Source of the DNA: Akkermansiaceae bacterium UBA2381
GTDB taxonomy: Bacteria; Verrucomicrobiota; Verrucomicrobiia; Verrucomicrobiales; DEV007
NCBI GenBank assembly: GCA_002344215.1
Contig: DDSV01000041.1
Location: 1-15,164, forward strand
Reading direction: 5' to 3'
Length of the DNA stretch: 15,164 nucleotides
The notes under the pieces were generated by a model. It ran no database searches, was not told the origin of the DNA, and worked only from the letters and a program-made list of their open reading frames with translations. This document shows, piece after piece, positions 1 through 5,991 of the stretch. The translations under genes were made by a program, and so were the position numbers. Numbering within the stretch: position 1 is the stretch's first letter; each line of letters begins with the position of its first letter.

Positions 1-28
1 AGCCGTTGCCAGCCGACCCGTGTTCGCG
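1..28 (-). repeat. attC site of cassette C1, cut by the window edge
   Basis: The R'' core is GTTCGCG at 22-28 on the plus strand. The arm at 4-16 closely resembles the right arms of the sites at 3997 and 9526. Only the R'' half is present; the rest lies left of the window. Confidence 0.75.
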
Positions 29-498
29 TTGGTTTCGAATGTGTTTACGCTGCCGGCCGCGGCAATGGCGAGTTGCTTGAGTATTGAAGCGCGATCCTGG
101 GACAGAACCGAGTAGGTCCAGCGCCCATCGGATCCAATGTTCTTCATCGATCCAAAGGTCGTCCCTGCGATCAGCTTAGCCCCGCTAACTGTGAAGGGTC
201 TCAGATCTTCGACGAGCTTGGCGAGATCTGGATCCGCTCCCGCTTCGAAATGGGCAAACCAAAACGCGGCGACTGGTAGGAATATCTCAGCGAGTCCGCC
301 GGACGAGATTCCTACGTCCACCACGGATCCGATCTCAGGCCCGGTGACTTGCTCCTCAGCGAACCAGATCCAAACAAAATCTAGATTCGTGATTGGTTGA
401 TCCTCGGCGGGAGAAGTTCCCTTCAGAATGCTCTCTATCCCTTCGGGTGAAACGAAGTTACCGAAGAGTTTTTGAAGATTTGAGGATCGGCGGAACAT
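1..498 (-). CDS. Cassette C1: degenerate class III cyclase-like protein (3' end outside window)
   Basis: The ATG at 498-496 lies 16 nt after the core at 515-509, and the frame stays open for 166 codons to the window edge, crossing the visible part of its attC. The N-terminus (LFGNFVSPEGIESILKG) resembles the stretch just before the catalytic domain in bacterial adenylate/guanylate cyclases (FGRYVSPEV...). A later segment, about residues 106-140 and including NIGSDGRWTYSVL, resembles the cyclase GNIGSxxRxDYTVIGD region. The metal-binding aspartates expected near LDFVWIWF and after TYSV are absent, so catalysis is unlikely. This is distant resemblance read by eye. It is the only cassette ORF here that does not begin ATGA. 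No clear Shine-Dalgarno precedes the start (TAAAATAAG). Confidence 0.6.
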   Translation of the reverse strand, partial: MFRRSSNLQKLFGNFVSPEGIESILKGTSPAEDQPITNLDFVWIWFAEEQVTGPEIGSVVDVGISSGGLAEIFLPVAAFWFAHFEAGADPDLAKLVEDLRPFTVSGAKLIAGTTFGSMKNIGSDGRWTYSVLSQDRASILKQLAIAAAGSVNTFETNANTGRLATA

Positions 499-508
499 CT
501 TATTTTAG

Positions 509-566
509 AGCGAACGTCGAAGTGGGCTCAGGCCTTCAAGCCCTTGAGCATCACGTCTTGTTCGAC
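509..566 (-). repeat. attC site of cassette C2 (58 bp)
   Basis: The cores are AGCGAAC (509-515) and GTTCGAC (560-566). Between them lies an imperfect inverted repeat centred on CCTTCAAG with GCTCA/TGAGC arms. It belongs to the short attC group. Confidence 0.9.
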
Positions 567-574
567 TTCTTGTT

Positions 575-994
575 TCATTTCGCGCTCAAGCGGTTGAGCC
601 ACGCCCAATCTTCTTCCGGAAAACCCGTTCCGCAATACAATCCAATCTTCAATCGCCCGGAGCCAGACCTTGACGGCTTGAAGACTACAGACAAGTCTTC
701 CACCCACTCTTCGGCCCCACCGTAAACCCCATGAACTTTTCCACTCACTAGGGCAATCTCATGCCTGTCTCTCTTTCGGTTTGAAATAACGGTCAGCGTT
801 GCGTCAGCGGGAAGGTTACCCTCATATAGCACATACATCGCACCCGACCCGAGAGGGCGGATCGGCGCGCGGACGGAAGCCTCGGTCTGGGAGGAGAAGT
901 CAGTGATCTCAACGACCATCGTTGAATTGGGAAATACAGCCCAAACAGTCAAGGCGGACAACGCGAGAATGGCAGCACCGATCGCGAATTTCAT
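575..994 (-). CDS. Cassette C2: small secreted or membrane-anchored protein, function unknown
   Basis: The protein has 139 residues. The first 20 form a hydrophobic signal segment (MKFAIGAAILALSALTVWAV); no clear cleavage site or lipobox decides between secretion and anchoring. The rest looks like a small beta-rich domain and contains LYCGTG at about 119-124, a motif also present in C4 (LWCGTG). The start at 994 lies 12 nt after the core at 1007-1001, with AAAGAA as a weak ribosome site. The stop at 575 is 8 nt before its attC. I do not recognise the family. Confidence 0.82.
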   Translation of the reverse strand: MKFAIGAAILALSALTVWAVFPNSTMVVEITDFSSQTEASVRAPIRPLGSGAMYVLYEGNLPADATLTVISNRKRDRHEIALVSGKVHGVYGGAEEWVEDLSVVFKPSRSGSGRLKIGLYCGTGFPEEDWAWLNRLSAK

Positions 995-1000
995 TTCTTT

Positions 1001-1093
1001 GTCGAACGCTTCGGATCAGGCGACGGCGAGCGGGAAGCGTCGATGACACGACAGATGCCATACGAGCCGTTGCCTGCGTCCGTTTTGTTCGCC
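1001..1093 (-). repeat. attC site of cassette C3 (93 bp)
   Basis: The cores are GTCGAAC (1001-1007) and GTTCGCC (1087-1093). It belongs to the middle-length group and is closely similar to the site at 3354-3446, sharing GGCGACGGCGAGCG, ACACGACAGAT and GAGCCGTTGCCTGC. Confidence 0.9.
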
Positions 1094-1101
1094 TTTGTGG
1101 T

Positions 1102-1665
1102 TCATTCGGTGGTTGAGTCGATGCGTTCACTGTCACGCGCGGGAATCGGAACGTGGATGGAATGCTGCCCGCTCTGTGTGCGGTCAGCAAACAGAATCAT
1201 GACCGCCGCCCCCCAGGTGGCCAGCCCGCCCTTCTGCTCCAGGGTCACCGGTGGAGTCACCAATGACCAATGTCGCTTGGAATAGAAGGAGACCAGTTCA
1301 GGCAGGCAAAAGAGAATGCCCATGGAAAGCTTGAGCCGGTCAAAAATGAACTCCTCGGCTCTATCCATGAGGGAGTTCCCGTGTCCCATTCCGTGTAGAG
1401 GATGCGGCGTGAACAGCCCCCCGACCGCACCCGCCTTCATCATCTGACCATCCATCTCAATACCCAGTTCGGTCAACGCGACGTGGCTTAATAGGCATTG
1501 GTCTTGACGCAAAATCAGTCTCCAGTGGACAGGCGCTTTGGTCAACCCCTTCGCCACGGCGACCTCACCAAAATAGCATTGATTCCAGTGATTGATAAAC
1601 TGCTCTTGGGCCGGAGTCACATCGTTCCCCCGCATGACATCGAGATGATAAGCTGGAGGATTCAT
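1102..1665 (-). CDS. Cassette C3: GNAT-family N-acetyltransferase
   Basis: The protein has 187 residues. The acetyl-CoA-binding motif A of GNAT enzymes is visible at about 81-96 (VGGLFTPHPLHGMGHG), where HGMGHG stands for the usual R/Q-x-x-G-x-G/A. Downstream, FYSKRHW (127-133) matches the F-Y-x-x-x-G-W motif common near the end of the fold. The arrangement recalls AAC(2')-type aminoglycoside acetyltransferases and related environmental GNATs, but nothing here fixes the substrate, and a resistance role would be a guess. The likely reaction is acetyl transfer from acetyl-CoA to an amine in the cytoplasm. The start at 1665 follows the core at 1678 by 12 nt; its ATGA overlaps the stop of the C4 reading frame, so translation may be coupled. 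Confidence 0.85.
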   Translation of the reverse strand: MNPPAYHLDVMRGNDVTPAQEQFINHWNQCYFGEVAVAKGLTKAPVHWRLILRQDQCLLSHVALTELGIEMDGQMMKAGAVGGLFTPHPLHGMGHGNSLMDRAEEFIFDRLKLSMGILFCLPELVSFYSKRHWSLVTPPVTLEQKGGLATWGAAVMILFADRTQSGQHSIHVPIPARDSERIDSTTE

Positions 1666-2201
1666 TGCTTGGGCGAACGTCGAGGCGACTCAGGGCGGAA
1701 CGCCCTTGAGTCTGCCGCCTTGTTCGGTGTTTCGGTTGTAGGTTCGGCGCTCGATGTTGGTTCAATTGTCGGATCCCATACTTTGGCGAGCGAGGAAGCA
1801 CCTGAACTTCCTCGGAAGATGACGAAGATCTGCCTTTTCTTCAGGTGGAGTTGAAAGCTAAACGTGACTTCTTCGCCAGGTTTCAGCAAATGCCCCTCCA
1901 TCCCAGTTCCACACCAGAGGTTCGTGCGCGGTAACCAAGCTCCATCTACAAATTCACTGGTGAAGTATTGTGGTTCGTCAGAAAAATAGCCTTCATAGGC
2001 AATGGTCTCATCCGAATCGTTCGAAATCGTAACCGTGAAAACTTCGCCACTAAGCCCGGTTGCTCGGATTTTAGGTGGAGTCTCCAATTCGGGATTTCCG
2101 ATCCGGAAATGTTCACGAAAGATCTCCCATCCATCTTTATCTTCCGCTCCGCCAATCGCAAGCGTGCTAAGAAGTAGAAATGCTGTTACGAAAGTTTTCA
2201 T
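1662..2201 (-). CDS. Cassette C4: secreted beta-rich protein with CGTG motif, reading through its own attC
   Basis: The protein has 179 residues from the ATG at 2201, only 7 nt after the core at 2209; there is no Shine-Dalgarno (TTCGGTG precedes the ATG). An upstream extension of the frame to 2333 is not used because it would start inside the neighbouring cassette. Residues 1-19 are a signal peptide (MKTFVTAFLLLSTLAIGGA). The mature part has an Ig-like feel (FTVTISNDSDETIAYEGY), then DGAWLPRTNLWCGTG (87-100) and an LKPGEEVTF turn. From about residue 158 the protein is encoded by attC4, and the stop TGA at 1664-1662 overlaps the start codon of C3 as ATGA. Secreted WCGTG proteins of this kind seem frequent in PVC cassettes, from memory; the function is unknown. 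Confidence 0.83.
   Translation of the reverse strand: MKTFVTAFLLLSTLAIGGAEDKDGWEIFREHFRIGNPELETPPKIRATGLSGEVFTVTISNDSDETIAYEGYFSDEPQYFTSEFVDGAWLPRTNLWCGTGMEGHLLKPGEEVTFSFQLHLKKRQIFVIFRGSSGASSLAKVWDPTIEPTSSAEPTTETPNKAADSRAFRPESPRRSPKQ
1672..1728 (-). repeat. attC site of cassette C4 (57 bp)
   Basis: The cores are GGCGAAC (1672-1678) and GTTCGGT (1722-1728). The inner palindrome is GACTCAGGGCG-gaa-CGCCCTTGAGTC with one extra base per arm. The C4 reading frame runs right through it. Confidence 0.92.
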
Positions 2202-2202
2202 C

Positions 2203-2260
2203 ACCGAACGTTGAGCGCATGGAAGGGCTGCAAGCCCTTCCATGTCGCGACTTGTTGTGC
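2203..2260 (-). repeat. attC site of cassette C5 (58 bp)
   Basis: The cores are ACCGAAC (2203-2209) and GTTGTGC (2254-2260). The central stem is nearly perfect: 12-bp arms CATGGAAGGGCT and AGCCCTTCCATG around GCA. The site at 5917-5973 is a close relative. Confidence 0.93.
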
Positions 2261-2283
2261 CTGCTTGTACTTTAGAAAGGCAC

Positions 2284-2835
2284 TCACCGAGTGGATAGGG
2301 TGTTTGGTCGAGTCCCAATGGACCTGAGGCCATTCATTCTCTCAGCGCCGACTCCGAGGTCGAGCAGTCGATGAAAATGGATGGGGTTTGGAATCGTCTG
2401 CGTGATCGACTGTCTCTTGTTGGCAAGGCGTGGGAAAATTGTAGCAACCAGTTTGAGCTCCGGAGAGTTGGTCCAAAGTGAAATATGGGTATCAAAGTGG
2501 TAGCTGCCGTGATCCACAAAAGATGTCTGGGTCGGCCCTCTAGCAAGAATCGTTTCGCCGGTTTCGTCGATAAGATCAACTGTCATCGGGACATCCGGTC
2601 TGTTTCCACTTCCAATGATTCGCGTCGATGACTTCGCTTCCCCGAATGTTTGGATTCGAACATCCTCCACTTGAAATGTGAAACCACCGGGGAACTCGAA
2701 AACTCTTTGGAGCCGCTGGTTATACTCCTTCTCGTGGATTGCAGCGGAATGAGAAAGCGTGCGATTATAGACTGCGAGTCCTGTTAATCCCGATGCGAGG
2801 ATTGCAGTGAGAAGGCACATTATCGCCGTTTTCAT
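2284..2835 (-). CDS. Cassette C5: exported or membrane-anchored protein, function unknown
   Basis: The protein has 183 residues. The N-terminal hydrophobic helix (about 4-22, AIMCLLTAILASGLTGLAV) is followed by a polar domain with alternating beta-like segments (FTFQVEDVRIQTF, VPMTVDLIDETG). No catalytic motif is seen. The start at 2835 lies 16 nt after the core at 2852, with AGAG as a weak ribosome site. The stop at 2284 is 23 nt before its attC. The first eight codons (MKTAIMCL) resemble the start of C4 (MKTFVTAF), but the rest does not. Confidence 0.8.
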   Translation of the reverse strand: MKTAIMCLLTAILASGLTGLAVYNRTLSHSAAIHEKEYNQRLQRVFEFPGGFTFQVEDVRIQTFGEAKSSTRIIGSGNRPDVPMTVDLIDETGETILARGPTQTSFVDHGSYHFDTHISLWTNSPELKLVATIFPRLANKRQSITQTIPNPIHFHRLLDLGVGAERMNGLRSIGTRPNTLSTR

Positions 2836-2845
2836 AAAATCTCTG

Positions 2846-2972
2846 GCACAACGGAGAGCACATCCACCACTACCAGCGGGGGCGGAGATTGATCTCAGGG
2901 TGAGTGTTGGAACTTCGAGCGGTCATCGAAACAAGGCGGCTGGTAGTGGTTGGATGATGCGGCTTGATAGGC
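2846..2972 (-). repeat. attC site of cassette C6 (127 bp) with altered core GATAGGC
   Basis: The cores are GCACAAC (2846-2852) and GATAGGC (2966-2972), the latter replacing the expected GTTAGGC. The arms CCACCACTACCAGCG and CGGCTGGTAGTGGTTG are complementary and recur in the site at 6559-6686, so the two are sister long attC sites. Confidence 0.85.
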
Positions 2973-2986
2973 TGTCGGTTCCGCCG

Positions 2987-3343
2987 TCAGTCGCCATAAA
3001 ATACCAAGGTCTCTCCATTCTTGAAAGCTTCATCTGCCGCCTCATGGAGCTTGAGCAAGCAGTTCTTGATCTCATCACAAGACAGGGTGACAAGCCCCTT
3101 CCCAAAAGCTTCGAATTGAATCTCGGTCTTCCGATCCAGAATTCCCGAGTCGAGCAAATATTCGATGTTTCCCATCAAGCGTGCGCAGTCCTCCGTCGTA
3201 AAATGCGTGTCGCCGTATACATCGATAAATGCCTTACCGACGTTGATCTGAGGGAGAAGGAACTCCTGGATCTCGAATGAGGGGAAAAACCATTGACGAT
3301 CCTCGATGCCTTCGAGGCCGGGTGATATGCGCCAGTCGATCAT
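2987..3343 (-). CDS. Cassette C6: cytoplasmic protein, function unknown
   Basis: The protein has 118 residues, is acidic and soluble, with no signal or membrane segment. Its C-terminal half looks helical (CDEIKNCLLKLHEAADEAF). The start at 3343 lies 16 nt after the altered core GATAGGC (3360-3354) and has a good ribosome site (AGAGGA). The start codon is the ATGA in which the read-through frame of C7 terminates. The stop at 2987 is 14 nt before its attC. No family recognised. Confidence 0.82.
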   Translation of the reverse strand: MIDWRISPGLEGIEDRQWFFPSFEIQEFLLPQINVGKAFIDVYGDTHFTTEDCARLMGNIEYLLDSGILDRKTEIQFEAFGKGLVTLSCDEIKNCLLKLHEAADEAFKNGETLVFYGD

Positions 3344-3969
3344 CTTATCCTCTGCCTATCGTCTCGGATCCGGCGACGGCGAGCGCAAGTCGTTGCTGAC
3401 ACGACAGATAGCCATCGAGCCGTTGCCTGCATCCGTTTTGTTCGCCCTTGGTTGGTCTGTCGGCGTGGTCTTGCTGACGAGGAGTCTAAGTGATGCTCTC
3501 GAACGGGCAAGTTCGTGTTCATGTAGAAGCACTCGGAGCGGCGGCCGAACCAGTTCCAGAATAGCAATCCGCAGGTGGACTCCGAATGCCACCGACCGTC
3601 GGTCTGATTCTCAAGATGCCACCGATACGGGCTGCCACTCGATAACTGCTCCCGAATCCGCATGGCTGGACTCAGCATATCACGGACTCGGCCAAAGAAC
3701 TCCTGTAGAAAGTCCTCATTTGGGTCTATGACCATGTAGTGGTTGTGGAAGCCCTCGGCAGACAGTGTGATCTCGTCAGGGTGAACCTCGATAGAAATGT
3801 CATAACCGGGTGATCCAACACCGACAATCTCAAGAACGCAGTGATCCTCGTCCGCATCCAATGACCAACGGTGCTCGATTTCGGGATGGAGGCTAAATAT
3901 GATCTTGGCGATCTCAACGAACCGTCGGCAAAGTTGAGGGTCGCGGTTCTCGATGGATCGACGGCTCAT
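3340..3969 (-). CDS. Cassette C7: acidic cytoplasmic protein, function unknown, reading through its attC
   Basis: The protein has 209 residues from the ATG at 3969, 33 nt after the core at 4003, with GAAGG as ribosome site. The longer open frame to 4110 would begin in the next cassette and is not used. The body (residues 1-174) looks like an alpha/beta immunity-type fold, with HRWSLDADEDHCVLEIVG, a DEITLSAEGFHNHY stretch and then STCGLLFWNWFGRR. I do not recognise the family. From about residue 174 the frame is inside attC7, giving a basic tail (ARRRRIRDDRQRIR) that is probably junk or an accident of insertion. The stop TGA at 3342-3340 overlaps the start of C6 as ATGA. Confidence 0.78.
   Translation of the reverse strand: MSRRSIENRDPQLCRRFVEIAKIIFSLHPEIEHRWSLDADEDHCVLEIVGVGSPGYDISIEVHPDEITLSAEGFHNHYMVIDPNEDFLQEFFGRVRDMLSPAMRIREQLSSGSPYRWHLENQTDGRWHSESTCGLLFWNWFGRRSECFYMNTNLPVREHHLDSSSARPRRQTNQGRTKRMQATARWLSVVSATTCARRRRIRDDRQRIR
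3354..3446 (-). repeat. attC site of cassette C7 (93 bp)
   Basis: The cores are GCCTATC (3354-3360; AAC has become ATC) and GTTCGCC (3440-3446). It has the same length as, and close similarity to, the site at 1001-1093. Confidence 0.88.
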
Positions 3970-3996
3970 GCCTTCGTGGGTGGCGCTGCGGAGTTG

Positions 3997-4052
3997 GGCG
4001 AACGTCAGGTCGCAGGCGACGGCGAAGCCGTTGCCTGCCGACCCTGATATGC
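3997..4052 (-). repeat. attC site of cassette C8 (56 bp) with altered core GATATGC
   Basis: The cores are GGCGAAC (3997-4003) and GATATGC (4046-4052). The inner arms CAGGCGACGGC and GCCGTTGCCTG around GAA nearly match those of the site at 9526-9582. Confidence 0.85.
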
Positions 4053-4379
4053 AGGATATTGTTTGTAGTGCGCCGACAGTTCCTTCGCAAGCGATACGAC
4101 AGACCTCCATTCCGGTCTCTTCTGTAATTCCGTGACGGATGGCACAGTGACTTTGGCTGCCTCGGATAGAAGCCCGTAGAGGTGAGCCAGAGCCTTCAGT
4201 TCGTCTTCGGAGAATTCCGTGAGAAAACCTTCACTCTTTGGGTGGTAGAGGTCATCACAAAACCCACAGATCAATTCTGCTGGAACGTCTGCGATCGGAA
4301 CCTTCTTTTCGTATTCAAGTTGCTCGGACGGAAGTGAAAGCAAGTCGATCATCTCAATAGTGGATTTACGGACGCTCAT
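4005..4379 (-). CDS. Cassette C8: small helical cytoplasmic protein, function unknown
   Basis: The protein has 124 residues from the ATG at 4379, 13 nt after the degraded core at 4393-4387, with an AGAAG ribosome site. It is largely helical and acidic; a central segment, ADVPAELICGFCDDLYHP, is followed by FSEDELKALAHLYGLL. The last dozen residues (GRQATASPSPAT) are encoded by the attC and almost equal the tail of C19, so they are not part of the protein family. No family recognised. Confidence 0.8.
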   Translation of the reverse strand: MSVRKSTIEMIDLLSLPSEQLEYEKKVPIADVPAELICGFCDDLYHPKSEGFLTEFSEDELKALAHLYGLLSEAAKVTVPSVTELQKRPEWRSVVSLAKELSAHYKQYPAYQGRQATASPSPAT

Positions 4380-4386
4380 TTCTTCT

Positions 4387-4509
4387 GCATACGTCGAGGC
4401 ATGGCGATCCGATACGGGTAGCGCACGCCCGGATGCAGGGTAACGATTCGAGCCACGGAAGTCAATCAACTCAGATCGGTATCGGATTGCCATCGCCGTT
4501 TTGTTCGGT
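4387..4509 (-). repeat. attC site of cassette C9 (123 bp)
   Basis: The R' side is degraded to GCATACG (4387-4393), one base short of GCATAAC plus G; R'' is GTTCGGT (4503-4509). It shares GTCGAGGC.TGGCGA and GAGTCAATCAACTC-like segments with the site at 5470-5595, so both belong to the long group. Confidence 0.8.
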
Positions 4510-4518
4510 GTGGTGCGT

Positions 4519-4827
4519 TCATCCAGGTCCACCACCTAAGGCAGCTCGATCGCCTACGCCAAAACTGAGAATATACCGCCCCAGTAAAGTGTGATTGTAT
4601 GACACGGTTGAAGGCGTGAGCCGATCTTCAACCCAAAACAGTGGCTTATAGCGTCGAAAATAAGTCGACTGCCTCTTCATTCTCGCAGAGGAAATAGTTC
4701 CCGCAGCAATCTCGTCCTCAAGTGAGTCCCAGAGCGATTTCGATGCAGGACCGACGCTGAGAACATAACCTATAACCGCAATCGACAGCATCAACGAAAG
4801 GAGGAGCAATTTCGTTCTAGCCTTCAT
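4519..4827 (-). CDS. Cassette C9: small single-pass membrane or secreted protein, function unknown
   Basis: The protein has 102 residues. An N-terminal hydrophobic helix (about 5-25, TKLLLLSLMLSIAVIGYVLSV) follows two basic residues. The remainder is basic and short (MKRQSTYFRRYKPLFWVEDR) and ends in a glycine-rich stretch (DRAALGGGPG). The start at 4827 lies 8 nt after the core, preceded by GAAGAA. The stop at 4519 is 9 nt before its attC. Its two end cores do not match (GTTGAAG at the start, GTTCGGT at the end), unlike nearly every other cassette here, so it may be a hybrid or a decayed unit. Confidence 0.75.
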   Translation of the reverse strand: MKARTKLLLLSLMLSIAVIGYVLSVGPASKSLWDSLEDEIAAGTISSARMKRQSTYFRRYKPLFWVEDRLTPSTVSYNHTLLGRYILSFGVGDRAALGGGPG

Positions 4828-4829
4828 TT

Positions 4830-4918
4830 CTTCAACGTTTGAGTGGTGGCACCGGCGAGAGCAAGCGCGGATTCAACGAGGAACGTTATCGCCGGTTGCC
4901 ACCCACGACGTGTTCGCC
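4830..4918 (-). repeat. attC site of cassette C10 (89 bp)
   Basis: The cores are CTTCAAC (4830-4836) and GTTCGCC (4912-4918). The outer arms GTGGTGGCACCGGCGA and TCGCCGGTTGCCACCCAC are complementary with one extra base. Confidence 0.85.
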
Positions 4919-4937
4919 TTGTCTTTTTTGGTATGAG

Positions 4938-5459
4938 TCACGCATCGGGAATCGGCTCTTCGAACGCCGACTGGTAGAACTGATCTTCGAAAAACTCGAT
5001 GCCCTCAATGACGAGGCCAAATCGTCCGTGTCCCATAAATCCTGCAAGAGCGGCGAAATCATACTTCATGTCGTCGAAGCTCTGCGCGGAGGGCAACGTC
5101 TCCATCAACCTCTGTCGTCCTATCTCCGCCGATTGCTCGAATTCGGCTCTCAAATCCTCAGGGCAATCGACCGCATTCAGGGTCTGCGATGAACAGTGGA
5201 TCAATCCGGCGTGAATCACTAGGTCACGGGCCATCTTCGGTTCGGCTGCTTCGGCAAGGGTCAACAAATGCGGCGAGACAGCATACATCGCCTCGGACGT
5301 ATCCCCTTGGTGCTGGACCTCATTGATGATGTCTCCGAGGCGCTCATCTGTCATTCCTTCCGCATAGGCATGCCGGAGCCAACCAAGCAACTCATCGCAC
5401 CCACCGCCATACGCAGTCGTCAATGTCGTCCACCGAGAATCATCCAAGGCAAGTGTCAT
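4938..5459 (-). CDS. Cassette C10: helical-repeat-like cytoplasmic protein
   Basis: The protein has 173 residues from the ATG at 5459. Residues 50-64 (HQGDTSEAMYAVSPH) resemble the HQGxxxxASYAAVPHL signature of HEAT-like proteins often found among immunity and hypothetical proteins; the rest is mostly helical. The start is chosen because it is the first in frame after the core at 5476-5470. An out-of-frame ATG at 5464 opens a two-codon ORF (ATG CTA TGA) whose stop overlaps this start. The stop at 4938 is 19 nt before the attC. A role in inhibiting or binding a partner protein is only a guess from the fold type. Confidence 0.8.
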   Translation of the reverse strand: MTLALDDSRWTTLTTAYGGGCDELLGWLRHAYAEGMTDERLGDIINEVQHQGDTSEAMYAVSPHLLTLAEAAEPKMARDLVIHAGLIHCSSQTLNAVDCPEDLRAEFEQSAEIGRQRLMETLPSAQSFDDMKYDFAALAGFMGHGRFGLVIEGIEFFEDQFYQSAFEEPIPDA

Positions 5460-5469
5460 AGCATTTTGT

Positions 5470-5595
5470 GGCGAAAGTCGAGGCCTGGCGACCCGTAAAT
5501 GGGAGCGCAACCTCGGATGGAGAATAAGGATTCTGATCAGGGGAGTCAATCAACTCGGAGCGTTTTACGGGTTGTCCAGCGCCGGCTTGTTGTGC
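5470..5595 (-). repeat. attC site of cassette C11 (126 bp)
   Basis: The R' side is GGCGAAA (5470-5476; the final C has become A) and R'' is GTTGTGC (5589-5595). The body resembles the long site at 4387-4509, with shared GGGAGTCAATCAACTC-type sequence. Confidence 0.83.
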
Positions 5596-5909
5596 CCGAG
5601 CTTGTTCCCAGGTGCGCCGCAATTCGTGCAGCAATCTAAGTAATAATTTTTCGACGGAAAATACCACGAGGGCTTGAAAACTCTTTCGCCACAATTTGGA
5701 CAACGGTAGCGGAGCCATCGATTTCCGTATGTGGCCCATGCGGAAAACCACAAAAGGAAAAATATCAGAAATGCTGCTCCCACGAAGTATTCATCAAGTA
5801 GCCGTGAAATCAGAATAACAAAGGAAATTCCAAGTGGAATCCAAGCGAAGATGAGAATCCAATAGAGAGACCGGGCTCTCTTCATTCTATGCCACGAGTC
5901 TGTTTTCAT
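5565..5909 (-). CDS. Cassette C11: two-helix membrane protein with C-terminal zinc ribbon
   Basis: The protein has 114 residues from the ATG at 5909, 13 nt after the core at 5923, preceded by AAGAAG. Two membrane helices are evident at about 14-36 and 42-60. They are followed by a cytosolic zinc-ribbon pair, CPNCG (70-74) and CTNCG (94-98), likely holding one zinc ion. The end (NKPALDNP) is encoded by the attC. Another in-frame ATG at 5885 is possible, but the first fits the cassette rule better. An open frame upstream to 6458 crosses an attC and is not a gene. Membrane zinc-ribbon proteins of this size recur among cassettes of this phylum, as I recall; the function is unknown. Confidence 0.82.
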   Translation of the reverse strand: MKTDSWHRMKRARSLYWILIFAWIPLGISFVILISRLLDEYFVGAAFLIFFLLWFSAWATYGNRWLRYRCPNCGERVFKPSWYFPSKNYYLDCCTNCGAPGNKLGHNKPALDNP

Positions 5910-5916
5910 CTTCTTG

Positions 5917-5973
5917 GCACAACGTCGAGCGCATGGAGGGCTGAAAGCCCTTCCATGGCGCGACTTGTTGTGC
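5917..5973 (-). repeat. attC site of cassette C12 (57 bp)
   Basis: The cores are GCACAAC (5917-5923) and GTTGTGC (5967-5973), themselves complementary. The stem CATGGAGGGCT / AGCCCTTCCATG around GAA has a single extrahelical base. Confidence 0.94.
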
Positions 5974-5991
5974 CTCTTCGACTCACGGACT

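Noticed and set aside
137..725. Plus-strand open frames over C1 and C2
   Set aside because: They run opposite to better-supported cassette genes, cross the attC at 509-566 and show no recognisable protein features.
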